Part shown: positions 27,892 to 38,098 of the stretch, in pieces
Layout of the letters: every line of letters begins with the position of its first letter
Numbering within the stretch: position 1 is the first letter of the stretch
DNA from: VAXT01 sp963850415
GTDB taxonomy: Bacteria; Actinomycetota; Thermoleophilia; Gaiellales; Gaiellaceae
DNA: 64,000 nt
NCBI GenBank assembly: GCA_963850415.1
Contig: CAWKLE010000003.1
Span: forward strand, 1-64,000
Direction of reading: 5' to 3'
Notes under the pieces: generated by a model
What the model saw: the letters and a program-made list of their open reading frames with translations, nothing else
Told to the model about the DNA's origin: nothing
Databases searched by the model: none
Position numbers and translations under genes: made by a program

Positions 27892-27921
27892 ACGGAGCCA
27901 TTTCAGCGAAATTTCAGCCAA
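27892..27921. promoter_or_regulatory. Direct repeats ATTTCAGC upstream of HD-GYP gene
   Basis: Two ATTTCAGC copies occur eleven bases apart in the divergent spacer between the HD-GYP gene and the 21-residue ORF. Followed by a T6 run and a C-rich tract. One-turn spacing suggests a protein-binding site; which regulator is unknown. Confidence 0.3.
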
Positions 27922-27991
27922 AGTCTTTTTTCCTCCCCCGAAAGGGTTACCGTCGATTTGCCGTCAGTCCCCGACTAAAGGAGAAGGCAAA

Positions 27992-28057
27992 GTGCGGAAG
28001 ATCGTGCTTCGCTTGGCTTCCCGGGCCGCAAACCCCGGGGGCATCATTACTTGGTAG
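27992..28057 (+). CDS. 21-residue peptide ORF with strong ribosome binding site
   Basis: GTG 27992 is preceded by AAAGGAGAAGG at ideal distance. The product begins MRKIVLRLASRAANPGG and ends IITW before a TAG stop: a basic amphipathic N-terminal half then a Gly/Ile/Trp tail. Divergent from the HD-GYP gene and 110 bp before a convergent LuxR gene. It could be a signalling peptide or leader; I recognise no family. Confidence 0.45.
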   Translation: MRKIVLRLASRAANPGGIITW

Positions 28058-28077
28058 CTACCGCGTCGTAGCTTCCG

Positions 28078-28133
28078 TTCTCCACAGCCAACGGGCATCC
28101 CCCTGTTGAGGGATATCCACAGGGTGTGGACAA
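28078..28133. promoter_or_regulatory. Cluster of three DnaA-box-like sites
   Basis: TTCTCCACA (28078-28086), ATATCCACA (28113-28121) and TTGTCCACA on the minus strand (28125-28133) lie within 56 bp; the last matches the high-GC actinobacterial DnaA box exactly, the others have one or two changes. The final two form an inverted pair. No dnaA, dnaN or AT-rich unwinding element is nearby, so this is more likely a DnaA-binding regulatory or titration site than the origin. Confidence 0.4.
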
Positions 28134-28164
28134 CGGGACAGAGCTACGAGTCCCGGCGTAGTTG

Positions 28165-28494
28165 CTAGGCAATCAGGCCGCGGCGGAAGCCGACGGCGAC
28201 TGCATGGGCGCGAGAGCGGGCCTGCAGCTTCGCCAGGAGGTGCCGCACGTGGCTCTTCACCGTCTCCTCCGACAGGAAGAGGCGCTGGCCGATCTCGCGA
28301 TTGACGAGACCTTCCGAGATCAGCTGGAGCACCTCGATCTCGCGGGCGGTCGGCTCCTGCTCGAGCTCGCGGAGCGGAGCTGCGAACGGAATGACCTCTG
28401 CATTGCCCTGTCCTCGCTTCGCCGCCACTTCGTCGAACCGACGCGAATGGCTCACGTATCGGGACAGGATTTTTCTGCGCTCCGCAGCATCCAC
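28165..28494 (-). CDS. LuxR-family HTH transcriptional regulator
   Basis: C-terminal LuxR/GerE helix-turn-helix: LTAREIEVLQ-type entry (PTAREIEVLQLISEGLVNREIGQRL) followed by LSEETVKSHVRHLLAKLQ and a short tail. No receiver or ATPase domain precedes it, so it is a small DNA-binding regulator of about 109 residues from GTG 28494. The start is uncertain: there is no strong ribosome binding site. It lies downstream of the peptide transporter operon on the same strand. Confidence 0.75.
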   Translation of the reverse strand: MDAAERRKILSRYVSHSRRFDEVAAKRGQGNAEVIPFAAPLRELEQEPTAREIEVLQLISEGLVNREIGQRLFLSEETVKSHVRHLLAKLQARSRAHAVAVGFRRGLIA

Positions 28495-28577
28495 GATGCA
28501 CCGCCTATCGGCCGCACGCAGCGCCTGCTTTAGCTGACCCCTGAAACGAGGGTTACCGGTTTGCGGTATCCGCTCGG

Positions 28578-29651
28578 CTACGAGGGCGGCGCTTCGACCG
28601 GGGCATCCTGCCGCTCGGCCTCGACCGGTGTGCTCTCGATCGGCTCGATCGCGCCGGCCTTGATCTTCTCGGCCCAGTGACAGGCCACGAAATGCCCGTC
28701 CTCGAGCTTGCGGAGCTCCGGGACCTCGCTCGTACAGCGCGTCGGCTGCACATACGGGCAGCGCGTGTGGAAGCGGCACGCTGCAGGCGGATTCACGGGG
28801 CTGGGCAGCTCGCCGGGGAGCAGGATCGTCTCGCGTTTCGCCTCGACGTCGGGGTCGGGGATCGGCACCGCCGACAGCAGCGAGATCGTGTAGGGATGCA
28901 ACGGGTTGTCGTAGAGCGCCTCGGCCGGAGAGACCTCGACGATCACGCCGAGGTACATGACCGCGATCCGGTCGGAGATGTGGCGGACGACGGCCAGGTC
29001 GTGCGCGATGAACAGGTACGTGAGGTCGAACCGGGTCTGAAGGTTCTCGAGCAGGTTCAGGACCTGTGCCTGGATCGAGACGTCGAGAGCCGAAACCGGC
29101 TCGTCCGCGACGATCAGCTTCGGCTGTAGGGCGAGCGCACGAGCGACGCCGATCCGCTGCCGCTGACCCCCCGAGAACTCGTGCGGGAAACGGTTGTAGT
29201 GCTCCGGCGAGAGCCCGACTGTCTCTAGCAGCTCCTCGACCTTCCGCTTGCGCTCCTTGCGGTCGCCGATGCCGTGGATCTTCATCGGGTCGCTGATGAT
29301 CGTGCCGACGCGCTTGCGCGGATTGAGGCTCGCGTACGGGTCCTGAAAGATCATCTGCATCTCGCGACGCAGAGGTCGCAGGGCCCGCGACCTGAGCTGG
29401 CCGGTGGAGCGACCGTCGAAGACGATCTCGCCCGAAGTCGGCGCGAGCAGCCGGACGATGCAGCGACCGAGCGTCGACTTCCCGCAGCCGGACTCGCCGA
29501 CGAGCCCGAGCGTTTCGCCCTTGGCGAGGCTCAGAGACACGTCGTCGACGGCATGGACGTTCCCGACGACCCGCCGCGTGAAGCCCTTGTGGATCGGGAA
29601 GTACTTCTTGAGCCCCTTGACCTCGAGCAGGTTGCCGTTGTTCTCGCTCAC
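28578..29651 (-). CDS. dppF: Oligopeptide ABC transporter ATP-binding protein (OppF/DppF)
   Basis: Second ATPase of a peptide importer, 357 residues. Walker A GESGCGKST, signature FSGGQRQRIGVARAL, Walker B LIVADEPVSALDVS and the C-terminal cysteine region (RFHTRCPYVQPTRC) that binds a cluster or zinc in this family. GTG start overlaps dppD by four bases. A Pro/Glu-rich 30-residue tail follows. Confidence 0.92.
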   Translation of the reverse strand: MSENNGNLLEVKGLKKYFPIHKGFTRRVVGNVHAVDDVSLSLAKGETLGLVGESGCGKSTLGRCIVRLLAPTSGEIVFDGRSTGQLRSRALRPLRREMQMIFQDPYASLNPRKRVGTIISDPMKIHGIGDRKERKRKVEELLETVGLSPEHYNRFPHEFSGGQRQRIGVARALALQPKLIVADEPVSALDVSIQAQVLNLLENLQTRFDLTYLFIAHDLAVVRHISDRIAVMYLGVIVEVSPAEALYDNPLHPYTISLLSAVPIPDPDVEAKRETILLPGELPSPVNPPAACRFHTRCPYVQPTRCTSEVPELRKLEDGHFVACHWAEKIKAGAIEPIESTPVEAERQDAPVEAPPS

Positions 29652-30676
29652 GCGATGCTTGCCTCCGCCGGCGCGATCGTCTCGCCCCGTAGCCTGCGCT
29701 TGTCGTCGAGCGAGAGCCAGCAGCGATCGAGATGGTCTTGCGCTTCGACGCGATTCACGAGCTCGGGCTCCTCGATGCAGCGGTCGAACACATGCGGGCA
29801 CCGTGGCCGGAACTTGCAACCGCGCGGCGCGTTGATCAGCGACGGCGGCGAGCCCGTGATCGAGTGCAGCTTCTCCTGCTTGGGCCGGTCGAGCCGCGGG
29901 ATCGAGCCGAGAAGCCCCCACGTGTACGGCATTTGCGGGTCGTAGAAGAGCTCCCGCGTCGGGGCGGACTCGACCACGCGACCCGCGTACATGACGAGGA
30001 TGTCGTGGGCGATCGACGCGACGACGCCGAGGTCGTGCGTGATCAGGATCACGGCGGAGTCGAACTCGGCCCGCAGATTGTCGAGCAGGGCGAGGATCTG
30101 GGCCTGGATCGTCACGTCGAGCGCCGTCGTCGGCTCGTCCGCGATCACGATGTCCGGGTTGCAGGAGAGAGCCAGCGCGATCATGACCCGCTGGCGCATG
30201 CCGCCGGACAGCTCGTGCGGATATGTGTCGATCCGCTCCGTGGCGTTCGGAATGCCCACCTGCTTCAGCAGATCGATCGCGCGCCGCCTGGCCTGTTTCT
30301 TCGAGATCGCTTCGTGCGCGACGATCGCCTCGACGATCTGGACGCCGATCCGGTACACGGGATTGAGCGACGTCATCGGGTCCTGGAAGATCATCGCGAT
30401 CTCGTTCCCGCGGATATCGCGCAGGCGCGACTCCGGCATGGTCAGCAGGTTCTGCCCCTTGTAGACGACCTCGCCCTCGAACGCCGCGTTCTGGCCGCGG
30501 GTCAGCCCGAGGAGCGTCATCGCCGTCACGCTCTTGCCCGAGCCGGACTCGCCGACGATCCCGAGCACCTTGCCGCGCTCGAGCTGGAGGTCGACGCCGT
30601 CGACCGCTCGCACGACCCCGTCTTCGGTCGCGAATCGGACCTTGAGGCCCTTGACCTCCAGCAGCGGTTCGGCCAT
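29648..30676 (-). CDS. dppD: Oligopeptide ABC transporter ATP-binding protein (OppD/DppD)
   Basis: First ATPase of the importer, 342 residues from ATG 30676. Walker A GESGSGKS, signature LSGGMRQRVMIALAL, Walker B IVIADEPTTALDVT and the oligopeptide-specific C-terminal extension (RGCKFRPRCPHVFDRC). Coupled to dppF by GTGA. The permease gene dppB ends at the same base where this gene starts. Confidence 0.93.
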   Translation of the reverse strand: MAEPLLEVKGLKVRFATEDGVVRAVDGVDLQLERGKVLGIVGESGSGKSVTAMTLLGLTRGQNAAFEGEVVYKGQNLLTMPESRLRDIRGNEIAMIFQDPMTSLNPVYRIGVQIVEAIVAHEAISKKQARRRAIDLLKQVGIPNATERIDTYPHELSGGMRQRVMIALALSCNPDIVIADEPTTALDVTIQAQILALLDNLRAEFDSAVILITHDLGVVASIAHDILVMYAGRVVESAPTRELFYDPQMPYTWGLLGSIPRLDRPKQEKLHSITGSPPSLINAPRGCKFRPRCPHVFDRCIEEPELVNRVEAQDHLDRCWLSLDDKRRLRGETIAPAEASIA

Positions 30677-31659
30677 CAGGACGGTCGAATCCGCGGATCG
30701 AGCCAGACGTAGAAGATGTCGACGATGGCGCTGAAGAAGACGATGAAGAACGCGCCGTAGAGCGTGACGCCCATGATCGGCGGCAGGTCGAGGCCGCCGA
30801 CCGACTGCGCCGCGTACCAACCGACGCCTTTCAGGTCGAAGACGGTCTCGGTGAGGATCGCGCCTCCGCCGAGCACGGCCGCGAAGTCGAGGGCAAAAAG
30901 CGTGACGATCGGGATCAGCGAGTTCCGCAGCACATGCTTCAGCAGCACGCGTTTCGGGCCGAGACCCTTCGCCTTGGCCGTTCTCACGTAGTCCTCGTTC
31001 ATGACGTCGAGCATGTTCGAGCGCAGAACCCGCCCGTAGAACCCGATGAAGAGGATGGACAGGCAGAACCAGGGCAGGATCAAGTGGTGGGCCCACTCGA
31101 CCGGGTCGACGGTTAGCCCGACGTACCCGCCGTCCGGAAACAGCGGGTCGTTGGGCTTCTCCGCGAGGAAGAAGCGAAGGACGAGCCCCAGCCAGAAGAC
31201 AGGCATCGACACCCCGATCAGCGCGGCCGTCGTGATCGCCCGGTCAGAGAACCTCCCGGCGAAGACCGCCGAGATCACGCCTACGAGGGTCCCGAAGAAG
31301 AGCCAGATGATCGCGGCGCCGATGCAGAGCGACATCGTCGCGGGAATCCCGCGCTTGATCTCGTGCGCGACGTCCTGGCGCGTGTCGAACGAGCGCAGGA
31401 CGTCGTACTGGCCGTGCTTGCCGGGTACCAGCCCGTTCGCGGTCTTCTGCATCATCCGCACGTACTGGACGTAGAAGGGCTTGTCGAAGCCCCACTGCTT
31501 GCGGATGTTGGTGATGTTCTGTGGCAAGGGATTCTTGCCGGCCATCCGCGAGGCCGGATCGCCGCCCGGGATCTTGATGAAGATGACGAAGACGAGGAAG
31601 CTGACGACGAACATCACCGCGATCATCCCGAGCAGCCTGCGGACGATGAACGCGCCCAT
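30676..31659 (-). CDS. dppB: Oligopeptide ABC transporter permease (DppB)
   Basis: Inner-membrane permease of 327 residues with six predicted helices. N terminus FIVRRLLGMIAVMFVVSFLVF is typical; the coupling EAA-like loop is NEDYVRTAKAKGLGPKRVLLKHVLRN. Overlaps dppC by one base (TGATG). Forms the channel with DppC. Confidence 0.92.
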   Translation of the reverse strand: MGAFIVRRLLGMIAVMFVVSFLVFVIFIKIPGGDPASRMAGKNPLPQNITNIRKQWGFDKPFYVQYVRMMQKTANGLVPGKHGQYDVLRSFDTRQDVAHEIKRGIPATMSLCIGAAIIWLFFGTLVGVISAVFAGRFSDRAITTAALIGVSMPVFWLGLVLRFFLAEKPNDPLFPDGGYVGLTVDPVEWAHHLILPWFCLSILFIGFYGRVLRSNMLDVMNEDYVRTAKAKGLGPKRVLLKHVLRNSLIPIVTLFALDFAAVLGGGAILTETVFDLKGVGWYAAQSVGGLDLPPIMGVTLYGAFFIVFFSAIVDIFYVWLDPRIRPS

Positions 31660-32747
31660 CAGCGATCGATCCGAACCTTCGAACGCGGGTCGAGCGCGTC
31701 ACGAAGCCCGTCGCCGAAGATGTTCAGCGACAGAACCGTGAGCACGATCGCGATCCCGGGAATGAGCGCGAGCCACGGGGCCGTCTGCAGCTGATCCTGT
31801 CCACTTGCGATCAGGTTCCCCCAGGACGGATTCGGAAGGCGAACGCCGGCGCCGAGGAACGAGAGCCCGGCCTCGGTGAGGATGTTCGTCGCGATGATGA
31901 GCGTGAAGAAGACGAGGATCGTCGACGCCACGTTCGGAAGCAGGTCGGAGAACATGACGCGTAGCGGACTGGCGCCCTGGCCGATCGCGGCGTCGATGAA
32001 CTCCTTTTGACGCAGCGACAGGACCTGCCCGCGGATCGGCCGCCCGACGTACGGGATGAGGATGAAGGCGATGACCGAGGTCGGGATCCAGAGGCTCCCC
32101 GGTTCGATGCTGACGCCGAGGTGATGGAAACCGTTGACGGAGAGCGCCGTGCCCAGCGCGATCGCGAGCAGCAGCACCGGGAAGGCCCAGATCACGTCGA
32201 AGAAGCGAGAGACGAACCAGTCGGCCCAGCCGCCGAAGTAGCCGCCGAGCAGAGCCAGCGTGACGGCGAAGAACGTACAGATGAAGGCCGACCCGATCCC
32301 GATCTTGAGCGAGTTCATCCCGCCGTAGAGCAACCGCACCGCTTCGTCTCGTCCGAGGTTGTCCGAGCCGAGGACGAAGCGTCCATGGGCGTGCCACCAC
32401 GTCGGGCCGAGGATGTCCACGCTCTTGACGTCGAACGTATCGGTCGCCGGGTTGTATACGGCGCCACCCTGGATCACCTTCCGCACCTTGCCGTTCACCC
32501 GGATCTGGTCGGTGGCGTGAATCGTGTTCGGCCCGGTGTGCGCGACGTGCCGCGCATACAACGGCGCGGACGCACACGCGACCACGATCAGGATGAAGAC
32601 TCCGAGCGAGAGCAGCGCGACCCAGTTCCGTCGCAACCGGCGCCAGGCCAGGTACCACGGGCTGCGCCCGACGATCGCCACCTCGTGCTCTTCACTTGCG
32701 AGAAGCGACGGGGTGTCGAGCGTCAGTTCGGTCGCGGGCTCCGACAT
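31659..32747 (-). CDS. dppC: Oligopeptide ABC transporter permease (DppC)
   Basis: Permease of 362 residues. The N-terminal helix is followed by a soluble loop of about 85 residues (GPNTIHATDQIRVNGKVRKV) that includes FVLGSDNLGRDEAVRLLYGG, the DppC hallmark; the coupling loop is RQKEFIDAAIGQGASPLRVM. The periplasmic insert is larger than in classic DppC. An 11-bp hairpin separates it from the binding-protein gene. Confidence 0.92.
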   Translation of the reverse strand: MSEPATELTLDTPSLLASEEHEVAIVGRSPWYLAWRRLRRNWVALLSLGVFILIVVACASAPLYARHVAHTGPNTIHATDQIRVNGKVRKVIQGGAVYNPATDTFDVKSVDILGPTWWHAHGRFVLGSDNLGRDEAVRLLYGGMNSLKIGIGSAFICTFFAVTLALLGGYFGGWADWFVSRFFDVIWAFPVLLLAIALGTALSVNGFHHLGVSIEPGSLWIPTSVIAFILIPYVGRPIRGQVLSLRQKEFIDAAIGQGASPLRVMFSDLLPNVASTILVFFTLIIATNILTEAGLSFLGAGVRLPNPSWGNLIASGQDQLQTAPWLALIPGIAIVLTVLSLNIFGDGLRDALDPRSKVRIDR

Positions 32748-32771
32748 CTCTCCGGCTTTCGAGTGTAGAGC

Positions 32772-32797
32772 CAGAGGGCGCCCGGAGGCGCCCTCTG
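32772..32797 (-). terminator. Intra-operon hairpin between binding protein and permease genes
   Basis: Perfect 11-bp GC-rich stem (32772-32782 with 32787-32797) and a CGGA tetraloop, no T run. Such hairpins after a binding-protein gene protect its mRNA or attenuate transcription so that the binding protein is made in excess over membrane parts. Confidence 0.65.
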
Positions 32798-32818
32798 CCC
32801 TAGTCCTGAATCAACTCC

Positions 32819-34457
32819 CTACTTCTTGCACAAACGTGCGAGATCGATCCCGTAGAGGAGCTGGACGTGGATGCAGCTCATGTTCTTGGCGAAGAACTCC
32901 GGGAACACGCGGTTCGACCACGGTGCCCACGGAGCCTGCTGCATGATCTGCTTCTCGACCTTCGCCCACCTCGCGTTGACCGCGGGGGTGAGGATCGGAG
33001 CCTTCTTCAGGCTCTCGATCTGGGCGTCGGTCTTCTTGTTCTTGTACCAGGAGTAGTTGTTGTTGTCCTGGTCGGTGATTCGATTGCCGTTCAGCAGCAC
33101 GTCGAACCAGTCGAGCGGGTGTGGATAGTCCTCGAGCCAGCGCGCCCACCCGGTCTGTGCGTGGGTGTTCACGTTCCCGATGGTCGTGTAGTACGTAGCC
33201 CTCGGGAGAACGTTCGAGCGACGCGTTGAGCCCGATCTGGTTCAGGAGGCTCGTGTAGTACTGCGCGGCCGTCACCGCATCGCTGACGTTCCGCGTCCAG
33301 ACCGTGACCTTCGCGCCGTTGGCGCCGGCCTGGTTGATCAAGGTCTTCGCCTTGGTCAGGTTGTGCGGATACAGGTTCAGCTTGCGGTACGACGGATACG
33401 TCGGCGGAAGCACGTTCTGCGTCGGCCGGCCGAGACCGCCCCAGACGAGCGTCTGCAGCGCCTTGCGGTCGATCGCGTAGTTGACGGCCTGCCGGACCTT
33501 CAGCTTGTTGAACGGCGCCTCCTTGATGTTCATCCAGAAGTAGTACGTGTTCGCCGTCTTGCGAAGGAGCAGCTTGCCCTTGCTCTTGGCGTCTGCGATC
33601 CGGTCGGGCGGGATCGCCGCGTTCGAGTAATCGGCCTGGCCGTTGATCACGCGCTGTGTCGCCGCGTCCGCATCCCCGACGAGCTGGACGTCGACCGTGC
33701 TCGGGTTGCCCTTGGGGATGTACTTCGTCGGCTTGAAGAACGGGTTCCGAGCCATCGTGAAGCTGCGGTTCGGGTCGTAGTTCGTGAACTTGTACGGCCC
33801 GGTTCCCGGAATCGATCCGTTCTGGATCGCCGGGTCCGTGTTACCCGGCACCGGCGCCGCGAACAGGAGCGCGAGGATCGTCAGGAAGTCGCCTCGCGGC
33901 GTGTCCAGCCTGATGTTGATCGTTCGCTTCGCGTTGTTCGTGACGATTCCCGAGATGTCGCCGCCGGCCGTCGGGTTCTTCGAATAGGCCTCGGCCCCGG
34001 CGATGTCGGTGTAGAAGCCGACGCCCTGGCCCTGGGCGAGGAAGCCACGCTTGATCGCCCATTCGAAGTCGGAGGCCTTGACGGGGCTCCCGTTCGAGTA
34101 CTTCAAGCCCTTGCGGAGCTTGAACTTGTAGACCTTGCCGTTCCGCGAGACGGTCGGCAGGGACTGGGCAAGGCCGGGCACGAGCTTGTAGCCGGCCGGC
34201 CCGTCGACGTGCCGGTACGTCAGGAGCGTCTCGTAGACGTTCCACATCGCCCACCACGACTGGCCCGTGTAGGCCTGCTGCGGGTCGAGGTAGTCGATCG
34301 TGTCGATCACTGCGCGCAGGGTTCCAAACGCCTGCGGATTCTTTGCGGAGACCTTGGCGTGATTGGCCGCGACACCGTGTGCCGCAACCATCAACGAGAC
34401 CCCCGTCGCGAGCGCAATGACGCTCACGAACGGTCTCCAGTGTCGCTTCCTGCCCAT
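32819..34457 (-). pseudogene. dppA: Oligopeptide-binding protein (SBP family 5, DppA-like), frameshifted
   Basis: Periplasmic/extracellular peptide-binding component. Signal-like N terminus (RPFVSVIALATGVSLMVAAHGVAA) without a lipobox cysteine, then SBP_bac_5 sequence (YKFKLRKGLKYSNGSPVKASDFEWAIKR). At about 33211-33214 the frame changes; removing one base joins LNASL to VLPRATYYTTIGNVNTHAQTG and continues to the natural stop at 32819, giving 545 residues. SD GGGAGG precedes ATG 34457. As written, translation would run on in the wrong frame to 32811. Probably a sequence error. Confidence 0.85.
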
Positions 34458-34527
34458 CACACCTCCCGGTTCATAGTTCCTCGGATACTGCTCAGACGAG
34501 GAATCTTGGCAGAAGTTGCGAGATTGT

Positions 34528-34560
34528 AAAAAACCGGTTCCGATTCTTCGTCCGGACCGG
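34528..34560 (-). terminator. Rho-independent terminator of the sigma factor gene
   Basis: On the minus strand a stem CCGGTCC/GGAACCGG (one bulged A) is followed by six T residues, 15 bp after the sigma gene stop. This is the clearest intrinsic terminator in the window and separates the sigma gene from the peptide transporter operon. Confidence 0.75.
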
Positions 34561-34574
34561 GCTCTCGGGCGGAG

Positions 34575-35651
<1,077 letters not shown>

Positions 35652-35807
35652 CTGCGATTCCTCTTCCCTTCCTACCTTCCCGGTTTGCTGCACTGTAAGA
35701 CGGCGTCCGGTCATCGACTTCTCACTGTACGCCGCGTTTCCTGGTGTTTCCAGGACGAAGCGACTCCCTACTGCGGCTTACGAAGAAAAACGCGTTTCTG
35801 TACCTAC

Positions 35808-38075
35808 TTATTCCGTTGCGGCGGGCTCTTTGGATCTCGCTCGAGCCGGAAACTCGAACTCGACCTTGCCCTCGTCATTCAAGACGAGCCGCGCGCGAAA
35901 AGGTTTGCCAGCTCTGGAACGAAAGCCTGACAGAACTTCCTTCGTCTTGCCCTCCTCAAGCAGCTGCCGGGCGACCTCCGGCGTCAGCGTCCGGCCGGCG
36001 ACCCGCTTCCAGATCACGAACCCGCAGCCCGTCTCCTCGCGCGACTTCCAGCTCGTGCAGCCGTAGGCCTTCGCATTCTCGCGGATGATCTCGCCGGTCT
36101 CGGCGCCGCAGCGCGGGCAGAGACCGAGCTCCACGCGCTCCGGGCGGAGCTTTTCCTTGTCGAGCGCCTCGATCGCCTTGACGGTCGACTCGGTGAACTC
36201 CTCGATGCCCTTGATGAAGTCGTCCTTGGCGCCCTTGCCGTGCTCGATGTCGCCGAGCTGCTTCTCCCAGTCGCCCGTCAGCTCCGGCGAGGTGAGCTTG
36301 TTCTCCTCGAGCATCGTGATCACCTGGAGGCCCTTGGGGGTCGGCAAGAGGTCCTTGCCGCCGCGCTCGATGTACTCGCGGCGGATCAGTGTCTCGATCG
36401 TCTCGGCACGCGTCGCCGGAGTGCCGAGGCCGCGCTCCTTCATCGCCTCGCGCAGCTCCTCGTCGTCGATGAGCTTGCCCGCGGTTTCCATCGCCGAGAG
36501 CAGCGTCGCCTCGGTGTAGCGCGCCGGGGGCCTCGTCTCCTTGGCCTCGCTCTCGACGGAGACGACCTTGACCTGCTGGCCCTTCTCCAGCGGCGGGAGC
36601 TCGGCGCTCTCCGGGTCCTTCTCCTTATCGGCATCGGCCTCAACGCCGTAGACGCCGCGCCACCCGGCCTCGAGCGTGACCTTGCCGCGGGTGCGGAAGC
36701 GCTCGTCTTCGACGACCGTGACGACCGTTGTCCGCGCATAGCGGGCCGGCGGATGGAACACGGCGAGGAAGCGTCGCGCGATGAGGTCGAAGATGCGGCG
36801 CTCGTCGGGCGAGAACTCGCTGACGTCGTGCTCGACGTCCGTGGGGATGAGCGCATGGTGGTCGTCGACCTTCGCGTCGTTGACGACCCGGGCGAGCGGA
36901 AGCGATTCGAGCCTGAGCACGAACTGCGCCGCGGTCGCGTACTCGGGGATGTCGACGAGCGTCGCGGCGGTCGGCTTGAGCTGCGGAACGAGGTCGCCGG
37001 AGAGCCAGCGGGAGCTCGTGCGCGGGTAGGTGATCGCCTTCTTGCCCTCGTAGAGCGACTGGGCGGCCTGGAGCGTGCGGCGCGCGGAGAACCCGAAGCG
37101 GCTGTTCGCGTCGCGCTGAAGCGACGTCAGGTCGTAGAGGAGCGGCGCGCGCTCGGACTGCTCCTTGCGCTCGACGTCCTCGACGGTCCCCGTCTTGCCG
37201 GAAACCTTCTCGACGATCTCCTCGGCACGCTCGGCCTCCTTGAGCCAGGTCTCCTGGCCGGTCGGCGTGTCCTTGTCGTCGGCCCTGATCGGGTCGAACC
37301 AGAGGCCCTCGTAGCGCGGGTCGAAGCTCGCGTGCACGAGCCAGTACGGCTCGGGGACGAAGGCCTGGATCTCGCGCTCGCGCCGGACGATGATCGCGAG
37401 CGTCGGCGTCTGGACACGGCCGAGCGAGACGACCCCGCCGACCCAGGCGCGGCCGCGGATCGTCGCCGCGCGGGTCGCGTTCATGCCGACGAGCCAGTCG
37501 GCCTCGGACCGCGCGCGGGCGGCGGACTCGAGCGGCTGCAGCTGATCGCCGGGGCGCAGCTGGTCGAACCCTTCTCGGATCGCCTGCTTCGTCATCGAGC
37601 TGATCCAGAGGCGGTCGACGGGCTTCGGCGCTTCCGCGGCGGTCGGAGGCGTGCCGAAGACCGACTCGTAGAGGTACGCGAAGATCAGCTCCCCCTCGCG
37701 GCCGGCGTCGCACGCGTTCACGACCCGGTCGACGTCGTCGCGCTTGAGGAGCGTCTCGACGAGCTTCAGCTGCTTCTTCGACTTCGCGTCGCGGGGAACG
37801 AGCTTGAACCCGTTCGGCGGCACGATCGGCAGGTCGGCCATCCGCCACTTCTTCCACTTCTCGTCGTACTCCTCGGGCTCGGCGAGCTGGACGAGGTGGC
37901 CGACGGCCCAGGCGATGACGTTGTCGTCCGACTCGAGGAAGGTCGGCTCGTCCTTCGTGGCCTTTTTCCGCTTGGGATCGAGGTCGGCGAGGGTCCGCTT
38001 CTGGAAGACGCCGTCCAGCGCAGTCGCGATGTCGCGACCGACGGAGGGCTTCTCGGCGATGATGAGCGTCTTCAT
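35808..38075 (-). CDS. topB: DNA topoisomerase III (type IA)
   Basis: Type IA topoisomerase of 755 residues that relaxes or decatenates DNA through a single-strand break. Toprim domain starts MKTLIIAEKPSVGRDIATAL with acidic motif CDAGREGELIF; the catalytic tyrosine is in ITYPRTSSRWLS; RGLGTPATRAETIETLI is conserved. C-terminal region has one CPRCG zinc-finger half and a topoisomerase repeat (FRSRAGKPFRARL). ATG 38075 chosen since homology starts there. A second topoisomerase I is presumably elsewhere. Confidence 0.93.
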   Translation of the reverse strand: MKTLIIAEKPSVGRDIATALDGVFQKRTLADLDPKRKKATKDEPTFLESDDNVIAWAVGHLVQLAEPEEYDEKWKKWRMADLPIVPPNGFKLVPRDAKSKKQLKLVETLLKRDDVDRVVNACDAGREGELIFAYLYESVFGTPPTAAEAPKPVDRLWISSMTKQAIREGFDQLRPGDQLQPLESAARARSEADWLVGMNATRAATIRGRAWVGGVVSLGRVQTPTLAIIVRREREIQAFVPEPYWLVHASFDPRYEGLWFDPIRADDKDTPTGQETWLKEAERAEEIVEKVSGKTGTVEDVERKEQSERAPLLYDLTSLQRDANSRFGFSARRTLQAAQSLYEGKKAITYPRTSSRWLSGDLVPQLKPTAATLVDIPEYATAAQFVLRLESLPLARVVNDAKVDDHHALIPTDVEHDVSEFSPDERRIFDLIARRFLAVFHPPARYARTTVVTVVEDERFRTRGKVTLEAGWRGVYGVEADADKEKDPESAELPPLEKGQQVKVVSVESEAKETRPPARYTEATLLSAMETAGKLIDDEELREAMKERGLGTPATRAETIETLIRREYIERGGKDLLPTPKGLQVITMLEENKLTSPELTGDWEKQLGDIEHGKGAKDDFIKGIEEFTESTVKAIEALDKEKLRPERVELGLCPRCGAETGEIIRENAKAYGCTSWKSREETGCGFVIWKRVAGRTLTPEVARQLLEEGKTKEVLSGFRSRAGKPFRARLVLNDEGKVEFEFPARARSKEPAATE

Positions 38076-38098
38076 TTCGTCTCGGACCTTACCGCCGG

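Noticed and set aside
27235..27921. Long alternative frame overlapping the HD-GYP membrane domain
   Set aside because: The overlapping frame has the hydrophobic sensor helices and domain order; this one is Arg/Ser-rich shadow sequence.
28078..28133. Chromosomal origin of replication
   Set aside because: DnaA-box-like sites occur, but there is no dnaA/dnaN neighbourhood or AT-rich unwinding region.
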